NCBI RefSeq assembly: GCF_009720655.1
Contig: NZ_WNKS01000011.1
Location: 1-64,000, forward strand
DNA from: Rhodoblastus acidophilus
GTDB taxonomy: Bacteria; Pseudomonadota; Alphaproteobacteria; Rhizobiales; Beijerinckiaceae
Reading direction: 5' to 3'
Length of the DNA stretch: 64,000 nucleotides
Below, one piece after another: positions 7,570 through 15,782 of this stretch. The position numbers were made by a program, and so were the translations under genes. The notes beneath the pieces are model-generated. The model saw nothing but the letters and a program-made list of their open reading frames with translations. It had not been told where the DNA came from and made no database searches. Each line of letters begins with the position of its first letter. Position 1 is the first letter of the stretch.

Positions 7570-8181
7570 TCAGGCCGCAGCGCTCGGCCGCGCCGATGCT
7601 TCGGCGCGCCAGCGCGCGAAATTCTTCAGATCGTCCGGGAAGGCGATGCGCGCCGATTTCGAAAAATCCGCCGCCACCAGCGCCGTGATGTCGGCGATGG
7701 TGAAATTTTCGCCGGCGATATAGGGCTGCTTCGCCAGTTCGTCATCGAGAAATCTCGCAAAACTGAGGGCGCGCGGCTTGTTCACCTCCGCCCATGCGGC
7801 GATCTGCGGTTTTTCCATTTCCGCCATATGGGGGTGGCTGTGGCGGAAGGCGTGGGTGATGGGCGCAAAAAACTCGAGCTCCACCCGTCGATTCCACATG
7901 TCCACCCGCGCCCGCTCCAGCGCATCGCGGCCGAACAGCGTCGGCTCCGGCCAAAGCTCTTCGATGTAGCGGCAGATGGCCACGGATTCCGTCAGAATTT
8001 CCCCGGAGTCGAGCTCCAGCGCCGGCGTGCGCTGCAACGGATTCACTGCGGAAAATTCGGCGCTCCTGTGCTCCAGTCTGCCGAGGTCAATGCTGACCTT
8101 GGGAATGGAAAGACCCTTTTCGGCGAGGAAGATGCGGACGCGCCGAGGATTGGGCGCAAAGGGGGAATCGAAGAGTTTCAC
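7570..8181 (-). CDS. Glutathione S-transferase family protein
   Basis: A 203-aa cytoplasmic protein with an N-terminal thioredoxin-like domain (KLFDSPFAPNPRRVRIFLAEKG, cis-proline in NPLQRTPALELDSG, glutathione-binding ESVAICRYIEEL) and an all-helical C-terminal domain containing GENFTIADITALVAADF. These are the hallmarks of bacterial GSTs, which conjugate glutathione to electrophiles or act as glutathione-dependent isomerases or reductases. The substrate is unknown. It is divergent from the histidine kinase at 8300 and is followed by the UDG-like gene. Confidence 0.9.
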   Translation of the reverse strand: MKLFDSPFAPNPRRVRIFLAEKGLSIPKVSIDLGRLEHRSAEFSAVNPLQRTPALELDSGEILTESVAICRYIEELWPEPTLFGRDALERARVDMWNRRVELEFFAPITHAFRHSHPHMAEMEKPQIAAWAEVNKPRALSFARFLDDELAKQPYIAGENFTIADITALVAADFSKSARIAFPDDLKNFARWRAEASARPSAAA

Positions 8182-8299
8182 AGGCGTCTCCGAGATATCG
8201 CGGCAAAGGCGCGAATGATTTTAAAGAAAACGTCAGCCGATCCTTAAGCATTTTCCGCCAGGATCGGCGATCACTTTTGTTCGTCCGGTTTGCGTCAGC

Positions 8300-9838
8300 A
8301 TGGAGCATGTCACCGCCGAAATGATAGCGCGCGGCCGGTCCGACGGCCGTTCGACGGAGCGTCGGCGCATGGCCAATCGCCTGCGCGAGGCCCGCGAGCG
8401 GCTGAGTTCGGCCGGCGCCGGAAACGTCAATTTCGACATCGAGCTGCTGCGCCTCTACGCCGAGGGCCGTCTCGCCGCCATCGTGCCGCAGATCATGCTC
8501 TGCCAGGCCATCGGGGCGATGACCACCCTGTGGGTCCCGACGCTGGTCGTGCTCGTCTGGCTCTGCTTCACCCTCAGCGCCCTGGCGCTCGCCTGCCTGC
8601 TCGCCCGGCGCTTTCTCAAACTCGACCGGAGCGAGCGCGACGCCCGCGCCTGGTACGCGCGCTTCACCTTCGCAGAAGCGGTCAACGGCGTGGCCTGGGC
8701 CAGCCTCGCCCTGGTCATGACCGGCGTCAACGATCATTGGGCGACCACCTATGTGATGGTGGTGTTCATGCTGGCGGCTGGCATCCACACGGTGGTCGCG
8801 GCCTTCGTGCCCGCCGCCGTCTTCGCGGTGCTCACCCCGCTCGCCGCAGGCGTGGTGTTCTACATGGCGCCGACCACGCTGCAGGGGCCGGTTGCGCCGC
8901 TGACCTTGCTCGCCTGCTCGACGCTGCTCTATTTCGCCATCCTCGCTCGGCGTATTTACGCCAGCCATGTCGACTCCCTTGCGTTGCAGGCGGAGAAGGA
9001 CATGCTGATCGCCGAACTGGAGCAGGCCAAGGCGATTTCCGACGAGGCGCGCCGCCGCGCCGAGGAGGCCAGTCTGGCGAAATCCCGCTTCCTCGCCACC
9101 ATGTCGCATGAATTGCGCACGCCGCTGAACGCCATTCTCGGCTTTTCCGAGGTGATGAAGAACGAGCTGTTCGGCGCCCATGCCGTGGCGGCCTACCGCG
9201 ACTACAGCAACGACATCCATTCGAGCGGCGCGCATCTGCTGACCCTCATCAACGAAATCCTCGACCTGTCGCGGGTCGAGGCGGGGCGCTATGAGCTGCA
9301 GGAGGAATCCGTCTCTCTGCCGGGCGTGATCGAGGACTGCATGCGCCTGCTCACTCTGCGCGCCCGCAAGCGCGAGGTGACCATGACCGATGTGGTCGAG
9401 CCCAACATGCCGCGCATCTGGGCGGACGAGCGGGCGCTGCGCCAGATCGCGCTCAACCTGCTCACCAATGCGATCAAGTTCACGCCGCCCGGCGGTCAGG
9501 TCACCGTCAAGGTGGGCTGGACCAGGGTCGGCGGCCAGTATTTTTCCGTCAAGGACACAGGCCCCGGCATTCCCCAGGAGGAAATCCCGATCATCATGTC
9601 CTCGTTCGGACGCGGCTCTATGGCGCAGAAGAACGCCGACGAGGGGACAGGTCTGGGCCTGCCCATCGTCAAGGGTCTTGTGGAGCTGCATGGCGGAAAG
9701 TTCACGCTGCGCTCGAAGCTGCGCGAAGGCACGGAAGTTTTGGTGATCCTGCCGCCAGAGCGGGTGATGAACTCGTTGCCGCAGATGGAGCTCCCCCGGA
9801 GCGCGGAACGCAGGCAGGGCTTGCGCGGCGCGGCCTGA
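8300..9838 (+). CDS. Membrane-bound sensor histidine kinase
   Basis: A 512-aa protein with about 60 cytoplasmic residues, then six or so membrane helices (residues about 60-220), a coiled-coil linker (AEKDMLIAELEQAKAISDEARRRAEEASLAKS), HisKA with phospho-acceptor His in FLATMSHELRTPLNAILGF, and HATPase_c with N box NLLTNAIKFTPP, DTGPGIP and GTGLGLPIVKGLVELHGG. It resembles alphaproteobacterial PdhS/DivJ-like cell-cycle kinases in its kinase core, but no response regulator is adjacent, so the pathway is unknown. No periplasmic sensing domain is visible; the signal is probably sensed in the membrane. Confidence 0.9.
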   Translation: MEHVTAEMIARGRSDGRSTERRRMANRLREARERLSSAGAGNVNFDIELLRLYAEGRLAAIVPQIMLCQAIGAMTTLWVPTLVVLVWLCFTLSALALACLLARRFLKLDRSERDARAWYARFTFAEAVNGVAWASLALVMTGVNDHWATTYVMVVFMLAAGIHTVVAAFVPAAVFAVLTPLAAGVVFYMAPTTLQGPVAPLTLLACSTLLYFAILARRIYASHVDSLALQAEKDMLIAELEQAKAISDEARRRAEEASLAKSRFLATMSHELRTPLNAILGFSEVMKNELFGAHAVAAYRDYSNDIHSSGAHLLTLINEILDLSRVEAGRYELQEESVSLPGVIEDCMRLLTLRARKREVTMTDVVEPNMPRIWADERALRQIALNLLTNAIKFTPPGGQVTVKVGWTRVGGQYFSVKDTGPGIPQEEIPIIMSSFGRGSMAQKNADEGTGLGLPIVKGLVELHGGKFTLRSKLREGTEVLVILPPERVMNSLPQMELPRSAERRQGLRGAA

Positions 9839-10112
9839 GGCCCGCGACGGCGTTCTGCTGGCCTCCAACTTCATTTTCAGAGGCCGCCCACTTGTGGAGC
9901 GGCTTCAAAGCCTTTAGACTAGAACTATAAATTGAATCCGGGCCCCTCTGGCGAGGACCCCGACGCAAGTCGGGCAACCTCGCGATGTCGGATCGCCGAT
10001 CCCGCGCTTGTGCGCCGGAAGCGGTCGATGTCGTGGGCCTGCATGTTCTGCAAACTCCCGACCAGGCCAGTCAGCTTTCGCAACGCACACGGCGCCAGCA
10101 TAAGGAACCGTG

Positions 10113-10577
10113 ATGTCGAAGCATCGATCAAGGTGGCGGTCGCAGCAATGGCGCGCCGAACTCACCGCCGCATACCAGGAAAACCGCGAAGACGAACTGC
10201 TTGACCTCATCGTTGCGGCGGCGGCGCTGACGGCGCGCGCCGATGGACGGGTGGAGGAGGTCGAGCGCGCCCAGTTGCTCGATTTTCTCGATCGGCGCGA
10301 CCTGCTCTGGATGCGCGACAGCGAGGAAATTCTCGCCCAGTTCGAGCGCTGCGCCAGCGCGCCGGACGAACACCTCTCAACCCTTTCGCGCCTGCGCCGC
10401 TACCGGGACAGCCGGGCGGCGGAGCTCATCCTCGGGGTCTGCGACGAAGTCGCGGCCGCCGATTGCCGCCTCGATCCGCGCGAGGATCGGGTTCTGCGTT
10501 TGGTCCGGGCCAGTCTCGACGGCGGCGCGGTGGCGGCGCCGGCGACAGCGCGCCGGCTCGCGCCGCAAATCCATTGA
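10113..10577 (+). CDS. TerB-like (tellurite-resistance B family) protein
   Basis: A 154-aa helical protein with a TerB-like acidic metal-binding helix (DLIVAAAALTARADGRVEEVE, then DEVAAADCRLDPREDRVLRLV). The second half repeats the pattern of the first, as in the TerB fold. TerB/DjlA-type domains are linked to metal or stress responses at the membrane; a specific role is not evident. The ATG at 10113 has AAGGA 6 nt upstream; the GTG at 10110 is too close. It is followed 19 bp later by the zeta inhibitor gene. Confidence 0.7.
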   Translation: MSKHRSRWRSQQWRAELTAAYQENREDELLDLIVAAAALTARADGRVEEVERAQLLDFLDRRDLLWMRDSEEILAQFERCASAPDEHLSTLSRLRRYRDSRAAELILGVCDEVAAADCRLDPREDRVLRLVRASLDGGAVAAPATARRLAPQIH

Positions 10578-10596
10578 AACAACACAGGAGGTTCTC

Positions 10597-10908
10597 ATGA
10601 ATAAATCGCTCAGCGACCGCGCCAAGGGGCAAGAGGCCGCGTTCATGCACAAGGAGGAAATGGCGTTTCGGGTCACCGCGCGCCGCAACCGGCTGTTCGG
10701 GCTGTGGGCGGCGGGCAAGCTCGGGCTGTCAGGCGAAGCGGCGGAAGCCTACGCCCTCGTCGTCATCGCCTCGGATTTCCAGGCGCCCGGCGACGAGGAC
10801 GTCATTGGCAAGGTTTTGGGCGACCTCGCCGGAAAAGCTTCCGAAGCCGAGGTGCGGGCGGAATTCGAGCGCGCCGCCGTCGAAGCGGGCCGGCAGCTTT
10901 CCGCCTGA
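10597..10908 (+). CDS. DUF1476 / F1-ATPase inhibitor zeta subunit
   Basis: A 103-aa protein with the DUF1476 signature: LSDRAKGQEAAFMHKEEMAF, RRNRLFGLWAAGKLGLSG and YALVVIASDFQAPGDEDVIGKV. DUF1476 is the zeta subunit of alphaproteobacterial F1Fo-ATP synthase (characterised in Paracoccus), whose N-terminus blocks ATP hydrolysis by F1. The N-terminal inhibitory helix appears intact. It starts after AGGAGG with a 7-nt spacer. It is not beside the ATP synthase operon in this window, which is usual for the family. Confidence 0.88.
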   Translation: MNKSLSDRAKGQEAAFMHKEEMAFRVTARRNRLFGLWAAGKLGLSGEAAEAYALVVIASDFQAPGDEDVIGKVLGDLAGKASEAEVRAEFERAAVEAGRQLSA

Positions 10909-10920
10909 GGCGGGTCTTTG

Positions 10921-10950
10921 GCCGAGGTGGGCGGTAACGCCCGCCTCGGC
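10921..10950 (+). terminator. Strong GC hairpin with GTAA tetraloop after the zeta gene
   Basis: A 13-bp stem begins GCCGAGG and closes CCTCGGC, with one G-T wobble and the GNRA-type loop GTAA, 12 nt after the stop of the zeta gene. There is no U-run, only CTTTCC further on. It could be a terminator, an RNA 3'-end stabiliser or an attenuator for the following membrane protein gene. Confidence 0.5.
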
Positions 10951-10974
10951 GAAGCCTTTCCCACGAGGGGCAAC

Positions 10975-11247
10975 ATGGATAAAAGATCGCTGCGCGTGTG
11001 GTTCGAAAAATTGCGTCATCCCGAGCGGCGCTGGCTGCGTGTGCCGATCGGGATTGCGCTGATTCTCGGAGGAACCGTCGGCTTCCTGCCGGTCGTCGGG
11101 TTCTGGATGATCCCTCTTGGGTTGTCCCTGCTCGCGCTCGATTTCCCGGCGGCGGCGAAAGCCAATCGCTGGATCGAACGGAAAGTCCGCGCCGGCCTCG
11201 TCTGGGCCAGACGACGCGGGCTGCTGCGGCGGCGCAACTCAGACTGA
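10975..11247 (+). CDS. Small inner-membrane protein (PGPGW-like), 90 aa
   Basis: A basic protein with two membrane helices (PIGIALILGGTVGFLPVVGF and WMIPLGLSLLALDF) flanked by Arg-rich cytoplasmic ends (HPERRWLRV, RKVRAGLVWARRRG). The hairpin with GFLPVVGFWMIPLGL resembles the PGPGW family of small transmembrane proteins of unknown function. The ATG at 10975 follows GGGGCAAC. It lies 37 bp upstream of the TerC-family gene in the same direction. Confidence 0.65.
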   Translation: MDKRSLRVWFEKLRHPERRWLRVPIGIALILGGTVGFLPVVGFWMIPLGLSLLALDFPAAAKANRWIERKVRAGLVWARRRGLLRRRNSD

Positions 11248-11284
11248 CGGCGCCGCTGCGGGGCGCAGAATTGATGGAAACGCA

Positions 11285-12007
11285 ATGGACTATTTCAGCG
11301 CCGCTTTCTCTATTCCGCTGCTGGAAATCATCTGGATCGACATTCTGCTCTCCGGCGACAATGCCGTCGTCATCGCGATGGCCTGTCGATCCTTGCCGGC
11401 GCATCGCCAGAAACTCGGGATCGGGCTCGGCGCCGCCACCGCCGTCATCCTCCGCATCATCTTCGCGACCATCATCACCCAGTTGCTCGCCGTTCCCTAT
11501 CTGCGCATTGCGGGCGGAGCGCTGCTGCTCTGGATCGCCATCAAGCTGGTCAAGGCCGAGGAGGAGGATGAGAACCATGTCGCGGCCCATGAAACCCTGT
11601 TCGGCGCCGTGCGCACCATCGCCCTCGCCGATCTCGTCATGAGCCTGGACAATGTGGTCGCCGTCGCCGCCGCGTCCAAGGGACACATCCAGCTGTTTGT
11701 GATCGGTCTCCTGATCTCCATTCCCTTCGTCGTGGGCGGGGCGTCGCTGATTTCGGGGCTGATCCAGAGGTTTCCCGCGCTCATCTGGTTTGGCGGCGCG
11801 CTGCTTGGCTGGATTTCCGGCGAGATGATCGCCAGCGATCCCTTGGTTATCGGGCTCACGCAGGGCGGCAGCGCCGCGCACGGCTCTTACGAAGCCTACA
11901 TCGCGCCCGTTCTCGGCGCCGCGATTGTCGTCGCCGTCGGCCAATTCCTCTCCAGAAGGAAAACGCGCGACAGGAACGCGCGGGAGTGTGCGACAGGTTC
12001 AGAATGA
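11285..12007 (+). CDS. TerC family (YjbE-type) integral membrane protein, putative metal exporter
   Basis: A 240-aa protein with about seven helices. It carries the two TerC acidic motifs: DILLSGDNAVVIAMA in helix 1 and DLVMSLDNVVAVAAA in helix 4, whose Asp residues line the presumed ion path. The length and the C-terminal GAAIVVAVGQFLSRRK fit the YjbE subgroup. TerC-family members (Alx, MntP-like) export manganese or load metal onto exported enzymes; the substrate here is inferred. No yybP-ykoY riboswitch is visible upstream. The stop overlaps the start of the glycosylase gene. Confidence 0.85.
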   Translation: MDYFSAAFSIPLLEIIWIDILLSGDNAVVIAMACRSLPAHRQKLGIGLGAATAVILRIIFATIITQLLAVPYLRIAGGALLLWIAIKLVKAEEEDENHVAAHETLFGAVRTIALADLVMSLDNVVAVAAASKGHIQLFVIGLLISIPFVVGGASLISGLIQRFPALIWFGGALLGWISGEMIASDPLVIGLTQGGSAAHGSYEAYIAPVLGAAIVVAVGQFLSRRKTRDRNARECATGSE

Positions 12008-12642
12008 ACAGGGAGCGGCCTCCGACGCTCGCCAGGTCGGCGAACGAGCGTGTCGCGCTCGCTCAGGCCGACCTGCCGGTCGATACGATCGCCCTTGCCA
12101 CTTATCTCCTTGGGAAGATCGTGGCGCGCGCTCTGCCTGAAGGTCTGGTCAGCGGCCGCATCGTCGAGACCGAGGCCTATGTCGTCGGCGACGCCGCAAG
12201 CCACGCCTTTCGCGGCATGACCGCCCGGAATCGCGCGATGTTTCTGGAGCGCGGGCGCGCCTATGTCTATCTCGCCTATGGCAGCTCATACATGCTGAAC
12301 GTGTCGAGCGAGACGCCCGGCGTCGGCGCCGCCGTTCTGATCAGGGCGATCGAGCCGCTCGCAGGCATTTCGATCATGACGCAAAATCGCGGCGATGCGC
12401 CCTTGCGCGATCTGGCGCGCGGACCGGGGCGGCTTGCCGCCGCCTTGCGGATCGATCGTGGGCTCGACGGGATCGATCTTTGCCAGCAAGGCCCTTTGTG
12501 GCTGGGATGCGACGATTTTCAGCCTAACGAAATCGGGCGGAGCGCGCGGATCGGAATCACGCGGGACGCGGATCGCCTCCTGCGCTTCTATCTCCGGGGC
12601 AGTCCGTTCGTCAGCGGTCCGCGATCGCTGAATATCGCATGA
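12004..12642 (+). CDS. DNA-3-methyladenine glycosylase (AAG/MPG family)
   Basis: A 212-aa base-excision-repair enzyme with family motifs ATYLLGKIVAR, GRIVETEAYV (catalytic Glu in ETEAY), GDAASHAFRGMTARNRAMF, YVYLAYGSSYMLNV and RGPGRLAAAL. It flips out and excises alkylated purines such as 3-methyladenine and hypoxanthine. The ATG at 12004 overlaps the stop of the TerC-family gene by 4 bp, so the two are coupled. There is no LexA box upstream, so constitutive expression is likely. Confidence 0.92.
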   Translation: MNRERPPTLARSANERVALAQADLPVDTIALATYLLGKIVARALPEGLVSGRIVETEAYVVGDAASHAFRGMTARNRAMFLERGRAYVYLAYGSSYMLNVSSETPGVGAAVLIRAIEPLAGISIMTQNRGDAPLRDLARGPGRLAAALRIDRGLDGIDLCQQGPLWLGCDDFQPNEIGRSARIGITRDADRLLRFYLRGSPFVSGPRSLNIA

Positions 12643-12796
12643 CCCATGCATGGCCGCGCAAATCCCTTTCGGCAAAAGCGTGCGTTGTGCGCGGGCGCGG
12701 CGGGAGAAGCGGCAGCCTTATTTTTCATCTGACGTTTCGCTCTGGCGCGAAATGGCAATGCGGCGGCCCGGCTTATGCGCTAGCCTAGCCAGACTC

Positions 12797-12836
12797 ATCA
12801 ATTGAGGAACTGACAAAATCAATCGAGGAGCTGACA
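12797..12836. repeat. Two 19-bp direct repeats spaced 21 bp apart
   Basis: ATCAATTGAGGAACTGACA at 12797-12815 and ATCAATCGAGGAGCTGACA at 12818-12836 match at 17 of 19 positions. The period of 21 bp is two helical turns, so a tandem regulator operator for the sulfatase gene is possible. The rest of 12643-12880 shows no gene. Confidence 0.5.
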
Positions 12837-12880
12837 CGCGCTGAAGTCCCGGGTCACGGCGCGTCCGTGCGCCGCTCAGT

Positions 12881-13008
12881 CATACGATTTCCGAAGGATC
12901 AATTCGGAAATCGTATTCCGCTCGCGCGGAAATCCGCCCTTCGCCTGAAGGATTTCCGCGCGATTTCGTTTTCGCGGATCGCGAAGCGATCTTGCGGAAA
13001 CCGTATCA
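12881..13008. repeat. Family-B palindromic repeat, copy 1 (upstream of the sulfatase)
   Basis: About 128 bp starting CATACGATTTCCGAAGGATC and ending CGGAAACCGTATCA. It contains three nested palindromes: arms ACGATTTCCGAA/TTCGGAAATCGT, arms GCGCGGAAATCC/GGATTTCCGCGC, and GATCGCGAAGCGATC. It is open in the frame leading into the sulfatase, which makes that gene look 58 codons longer than it is. Other copies are at 37579-37706 (inverted), 52319-52444 and 61382-61496. Confidence 0.9.
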
Positions 13009-13040
13009 TAGGCGCGCAGGCTTCAAGACACGGGTGCAAC

Positions 13041-14555
13041 ATGTCCGAACAACACAAAGCCGTCCGGATCGATCGCCGGGCCATTTTGAAGGGCGGAACC
13101 GCCGTCGCCGCCGTTGGCGCGCTCTCCGGCTGGTTCGGCGCGTCTTGTTCCGCGCGCGCGGAAACGCCGTCGCGTCCGAACATCGTCTATATCGTCTCGG
13201 ACGACCAGGGCTGGCGCGACGCCGGCTTTAACGGATCCCCTGATATCCGCACCCCCCATCTCGACAAGCTCGCCCGCGGCGGCGCGGTGTTCGACCAGTT
13301 TTATGCCCTGCCCATGTGCACGCCGAGCCGCGCCACGCTGATGACCGGCCGCTATCCGTTCCGCTATGGCCTGCAGACCGGCGTCATTCCGTCGGGCGGC
13401 GCCTATGGGCTGGCCCTCGACGAATATCTGTTGCCCCAGGCGCTCAACGACGCCGGCTATCGTACGGCCATGGTCGGCAAGTGGCACCTCGGCCATGCCC
13501 GACGGGAGTTCTGGCCGAAGCAGCGAGGCTTCGACAGTTTTTACGGCCCGCTGGTGGGTGAGATCGATCACTTCCGCCACACTTCCCATGACGTGGTCGA
13601 CTGGTACCGCGACAACACGCTGCTGCAGGAGGAAGGCTACGACACCGACCTGTTCGGCGCCGAAGCGGTCAAGATTATTCGAAATCACGACAAGACGACG
13701 CCGCTGTTCCTCTATCTGGCGTTCACCGCGCCGCACACGCCCTATCAGGCGCCCAAGGCCTGGCTCGACACATATGCGGATATCGCGGACGATCTGAGAC
13801 GCGCCTATGCCGCCCAGATCTCGGCCATGGACGACGCCATCGGCAAGGTGGTGACCGCGCTCGACGAGAGCAGGCTGCGACAGAACACGCTGATCGTCTT
13901 CCATTCCGACAATGGCGGCACGCGGTCGGCGATGTTCGCCGGCGAATCCGCGGTCAAGGGCGACCTGCCGCCCAACAACGGCGTCTATCGCGACGGAAAG
14001 GGCACGCTCTACGAGGGCGGAACCCGCGTCGCCGGTTTTGCCAACTGGCCGGGCGCCATCCAGGCCGGCCACGTCAAGGGGCCGGTCCACATCGCTGATA
14101 TGTATCCGACGCTTGCGGCGCTCGCCGGGGCGAAGACGGACAAGGCCAAGCCGATGGACGGCATCAACGTCTGGAGCGCCGTCGCCAAGGGCGAGGCCTC
14201 GCCGCGCACCGAAGTGGTCTACAATATCGAGCCCTACCGGGTCGGCGTCCGTCAGGGCGACCTCAAACTGATCTGGGCGCCGATCCTGCCCGGAAAACTT
14301 GAGCTCTACGATCTCGCGGACGACCCGTCGGAAACGAAAAACCTCGCCGCCGCCAACCCGCAGCAGGTGGAAAAGCTCCAGCGCCGCGCCGAGCAACTCG
14401 CCAAAGAGGCCATGCCGCCGCTGCTGTTCGGACAGATGGTCAAGACCACTTTTTCCGCGCCGCCTTCGACGCCGCAGGGGGATCAGCCAGCTTCGCCCTT
14501 ACCCAAAGCCGCCAGCAAGGGATTTCTGTCCGATCTTGAGCGCGCCGACGACTAG
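13041..14555 (+). CDS. Tat-exported arylsulfatase family enzyme
   Basis: A 504-aa alkaline-phosphatase-superfamily sulfatase. The N-terminus has a twin-arginine signal (DRRAILKGGTAVAAVGALSG, cleavage near ARAE). The modification motif is Cys93-Thr-Pro-Ser-Arg-Ala, whose Cys becomes formylglycine. Metal and sulfate ligands are visible in YIVSDDQGWRD, MVGKWHLGH and FHSDNGG. It hydrolyses sulfate esters in the periplasm; the substrate is unknown. The start at 13041 precedes the Tat signal; upstream codons belong to the family-B repeat. The maturase that could activate it is at 15783. Confidence 0.9.
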   Translation: MSEQHKAVRIDRRAILKGGTAVAAVGALSGWFGASCSARAETPSRPNIVYIVSDDQGWRDAGFNGSPDIRTPHLDKLARGGAVFDQFYALPMCTPSRATLMTGRYPFRYGLQTGVIPSGGAYGLALDEYLLPQALNDAGYRTAMVGKWHLGHARREFWPKQRGFDSFYGPLVGEIDHFRHTSHDVVDWYRDNTLLQEEGYDTDLFGAEAVKIIRNHDKTTPLFLYLAFTAPHTPYQAPKAWLDTYADIADDLRRAYAAQISAMDDAIGKVVTALDESRLRQNTLIVFHSDNGGTRSAMFAGESAVKGDLPPNNGVYRDGKGTLYEGGTRVAGFANWPGAIQAGHVKGPVHIADMYPTLAALAGAKTDKAKPMDGINVWSAVAKGEASPRTEVVYNIEPYRVGVRQGDLKLIWAPILPGKLELYDLADDPSETKNLAAANPQQVEKLQRRAEQLAKEAMPPLLFGQMVKTTFSAPPSTPQGDQPASPLPKAASKGFLSDLERADD

Positions 14556-14656
14556 AGCATTTTCAAGCGAAGTGGATGCCGGTTCGCGTGAATAAAATGC
14601 GTCAAAACAATAATCTAGAGCTTTTTCATGTTTCCATGAAACGTGAAAAAGCTCTA
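14553..14656. repeat. Family-A palindromic repeat, copy 2 (inverted)
   Basis: About 104 bp, the reverse complement of the element at 1708-1807, with a few substitutions and a less regular middle part. It sits exactly between the convergent sulfatase and AraC genes. TAGAGC at its left edge gives the sulfatase stop and CTCTAG at its right edge gives the AraC stop. The stem starting AGAGCTTTTTCATG and ending GTGAAAAAGCTCT would fold in both transcripts. Confidence 0.85.
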
Positions 14657-15622
14657 GAAGCCGCGCGCGTAGGACGACGGGGTTCGCCCCGTCCACCGTC
14701 TGAAGGCGCGCACGAAATGCGACGAGTCCGAGTAGCCGAGCGCCATGGCGATCGTGGTCAGATTCGACTGACCCGCGCGCACCATGGCTTGCGCGCGCGT
14801 GCGGCGATGCCGGTCGAGCACGCCCTCGAAGGTCGCGCCCTGCGCCTTCAGCCGGCGCTGAAGGGAGCGGCCCGGCATGCCCAAAATTTTCGCCACCTCG
14901 GGCAAGCCGATGCCGCCGTGCCCGAGATGGCTTTCCACCATGGTCTCGACCGCCGCGAGCACGCCGGCGTCGGACGGGCGCGCCTCGGGGAGGCCGCCCT
15001 CGTCGAAGTCGAGAAGGCTCGCGCCGGAGGAAACCGTGCGCGCCAGCGCCTCGGCATCGAAGCGGATTTCCGCGCGCTGACCCGAACCGAACACCACCGG
15101 CGCTCCGAAAAACTCCTCGTAAACCGACGCACGACCGTAACAGGGATGAGGAAAACTCAGACGCAGCGGCCGCCAGCCGTCGCCGATCAGCGTGCGTATG
15201 GTGCGGCACATGAAGGCCGCCGCGCCTTCATAGAGCAGATAGACGCCCTCTCCCCACGGAGGTTTCATGGCGTGGGTCCAGACGGCGACGCCATCGACAA
15301 TCGCCAGGGACAGTTCGGAATCGCCCTCGAGCCGGGGAATGAGCCGGGCGTGTTCGCGCAGACAGTCCAGCAGGGTGCGCCCGGCGACCAGCGCCCATCC
15401 GGGAGAGCCGAGCTTGGTCGGGTCGGCCCTGTCGCCGAGATGCAAGCCGAGCTGCGGCAGCCCGACGGACCGCGACGAGGCGTGAAGGGCGGCAAACACC
15501 TGGCTTCGCGAAACCACGGCGCCTTCGGCCACATCGCTCAAGCTGCCGACGCCAACGCTCTTGAAAATGGTTTCGGGGGAAACGCCGTGACCTGCCAGAA
15601 ACTCTGGAAGCATGTGCAGCAA
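14654..15622 (-). CDS. AraC family transcriptional regulator
   Basis: 322 aa: an N-terminal arabinose-binding-like regulatory domain of the OruR/ArgR type (residues about 10-200) and a C-terminal double helix-turn-helix (IGLPEVAKILGMPGRSLQRRLKAQGATFEGVLD, then LTTIAMALGYSDSSHFVRAFRRWTG). The start is a TTG at 15622 or an ATG at 15613; an in-frame stop lies about 50 bp upstream. It sits between the sulfatase and the sulfatase maturase, and is divergent from the maturase, so it probably controls one or both in response to a sugar or sulfate-ester ligand. Confidence 0.88.
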   Translation of the reverse strand: MLHMLPEFLAGHGVSPETIFKSVGVGSLSDVAEGAVVSRSQVFAALHASSRSVGLPQLGLHLGDRADPTKLGSPGWALVAGRTLLDCLREHARLIPRLEGDSELSLAIVDGVAVWTHAMKPPWGEGVYLLYEGAAAFMCRTIRTLIGDGWRPLRLSFPHPCYGRASVYEEFFGAPVVFGSGQRAEIRFDAEALARTVSSGASLLDFDEGGLPEARPSDAGVLAAVETMVESHLGHGGIGLPEVAKILGMPGRSLQRRLKAQGATFEGVLDRHRRTRAQAMVRAGQSNLTTIAMALGYSDSSHFVRAFRRWTGRTPSSYARGF

Positions 15623-15782
15623 GTTCAGGCGAGCAGGAGCGTAATGGACGATCGAACCCTCTCCATCTCAGAATATGTTCGAGCGAGCATAGCACGACGC
15701 CGAACGGAAAAGACAAGTCACGTGTTGTTGAGGCCATCCCGTTGATCTGTCGGTCGCAGCCGTGATCGAGGAAGGTTCTTAG

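Noticed and set aside
9839-10112. Structured RNA or riboswitch in the 270-bp gap before the TerB-like gene
   Set aside because: Some GC-rich pairing is visible, but I could match no known class and the short open frames here have no support.
11248-11284. Manganese (yybP-ykoY) riboswitch before the TerC-family gene
   Set aside because: Only 37 bp separate it from the upstream gene and no conserved riboswitch core is present.
12867-13040. An N-terminal extension of the sulfatase by 58 codons
   Set aside because: These codons are the family-B repeat. The Tat signal begins right after the ATG at 13041.
14576-15745. A 389-codon plus-strand frame opposite the AraC regulator
   Set aside because: Shadow frame starting inside the family-A repeat. 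The minus strand encodes a full AraC protein.
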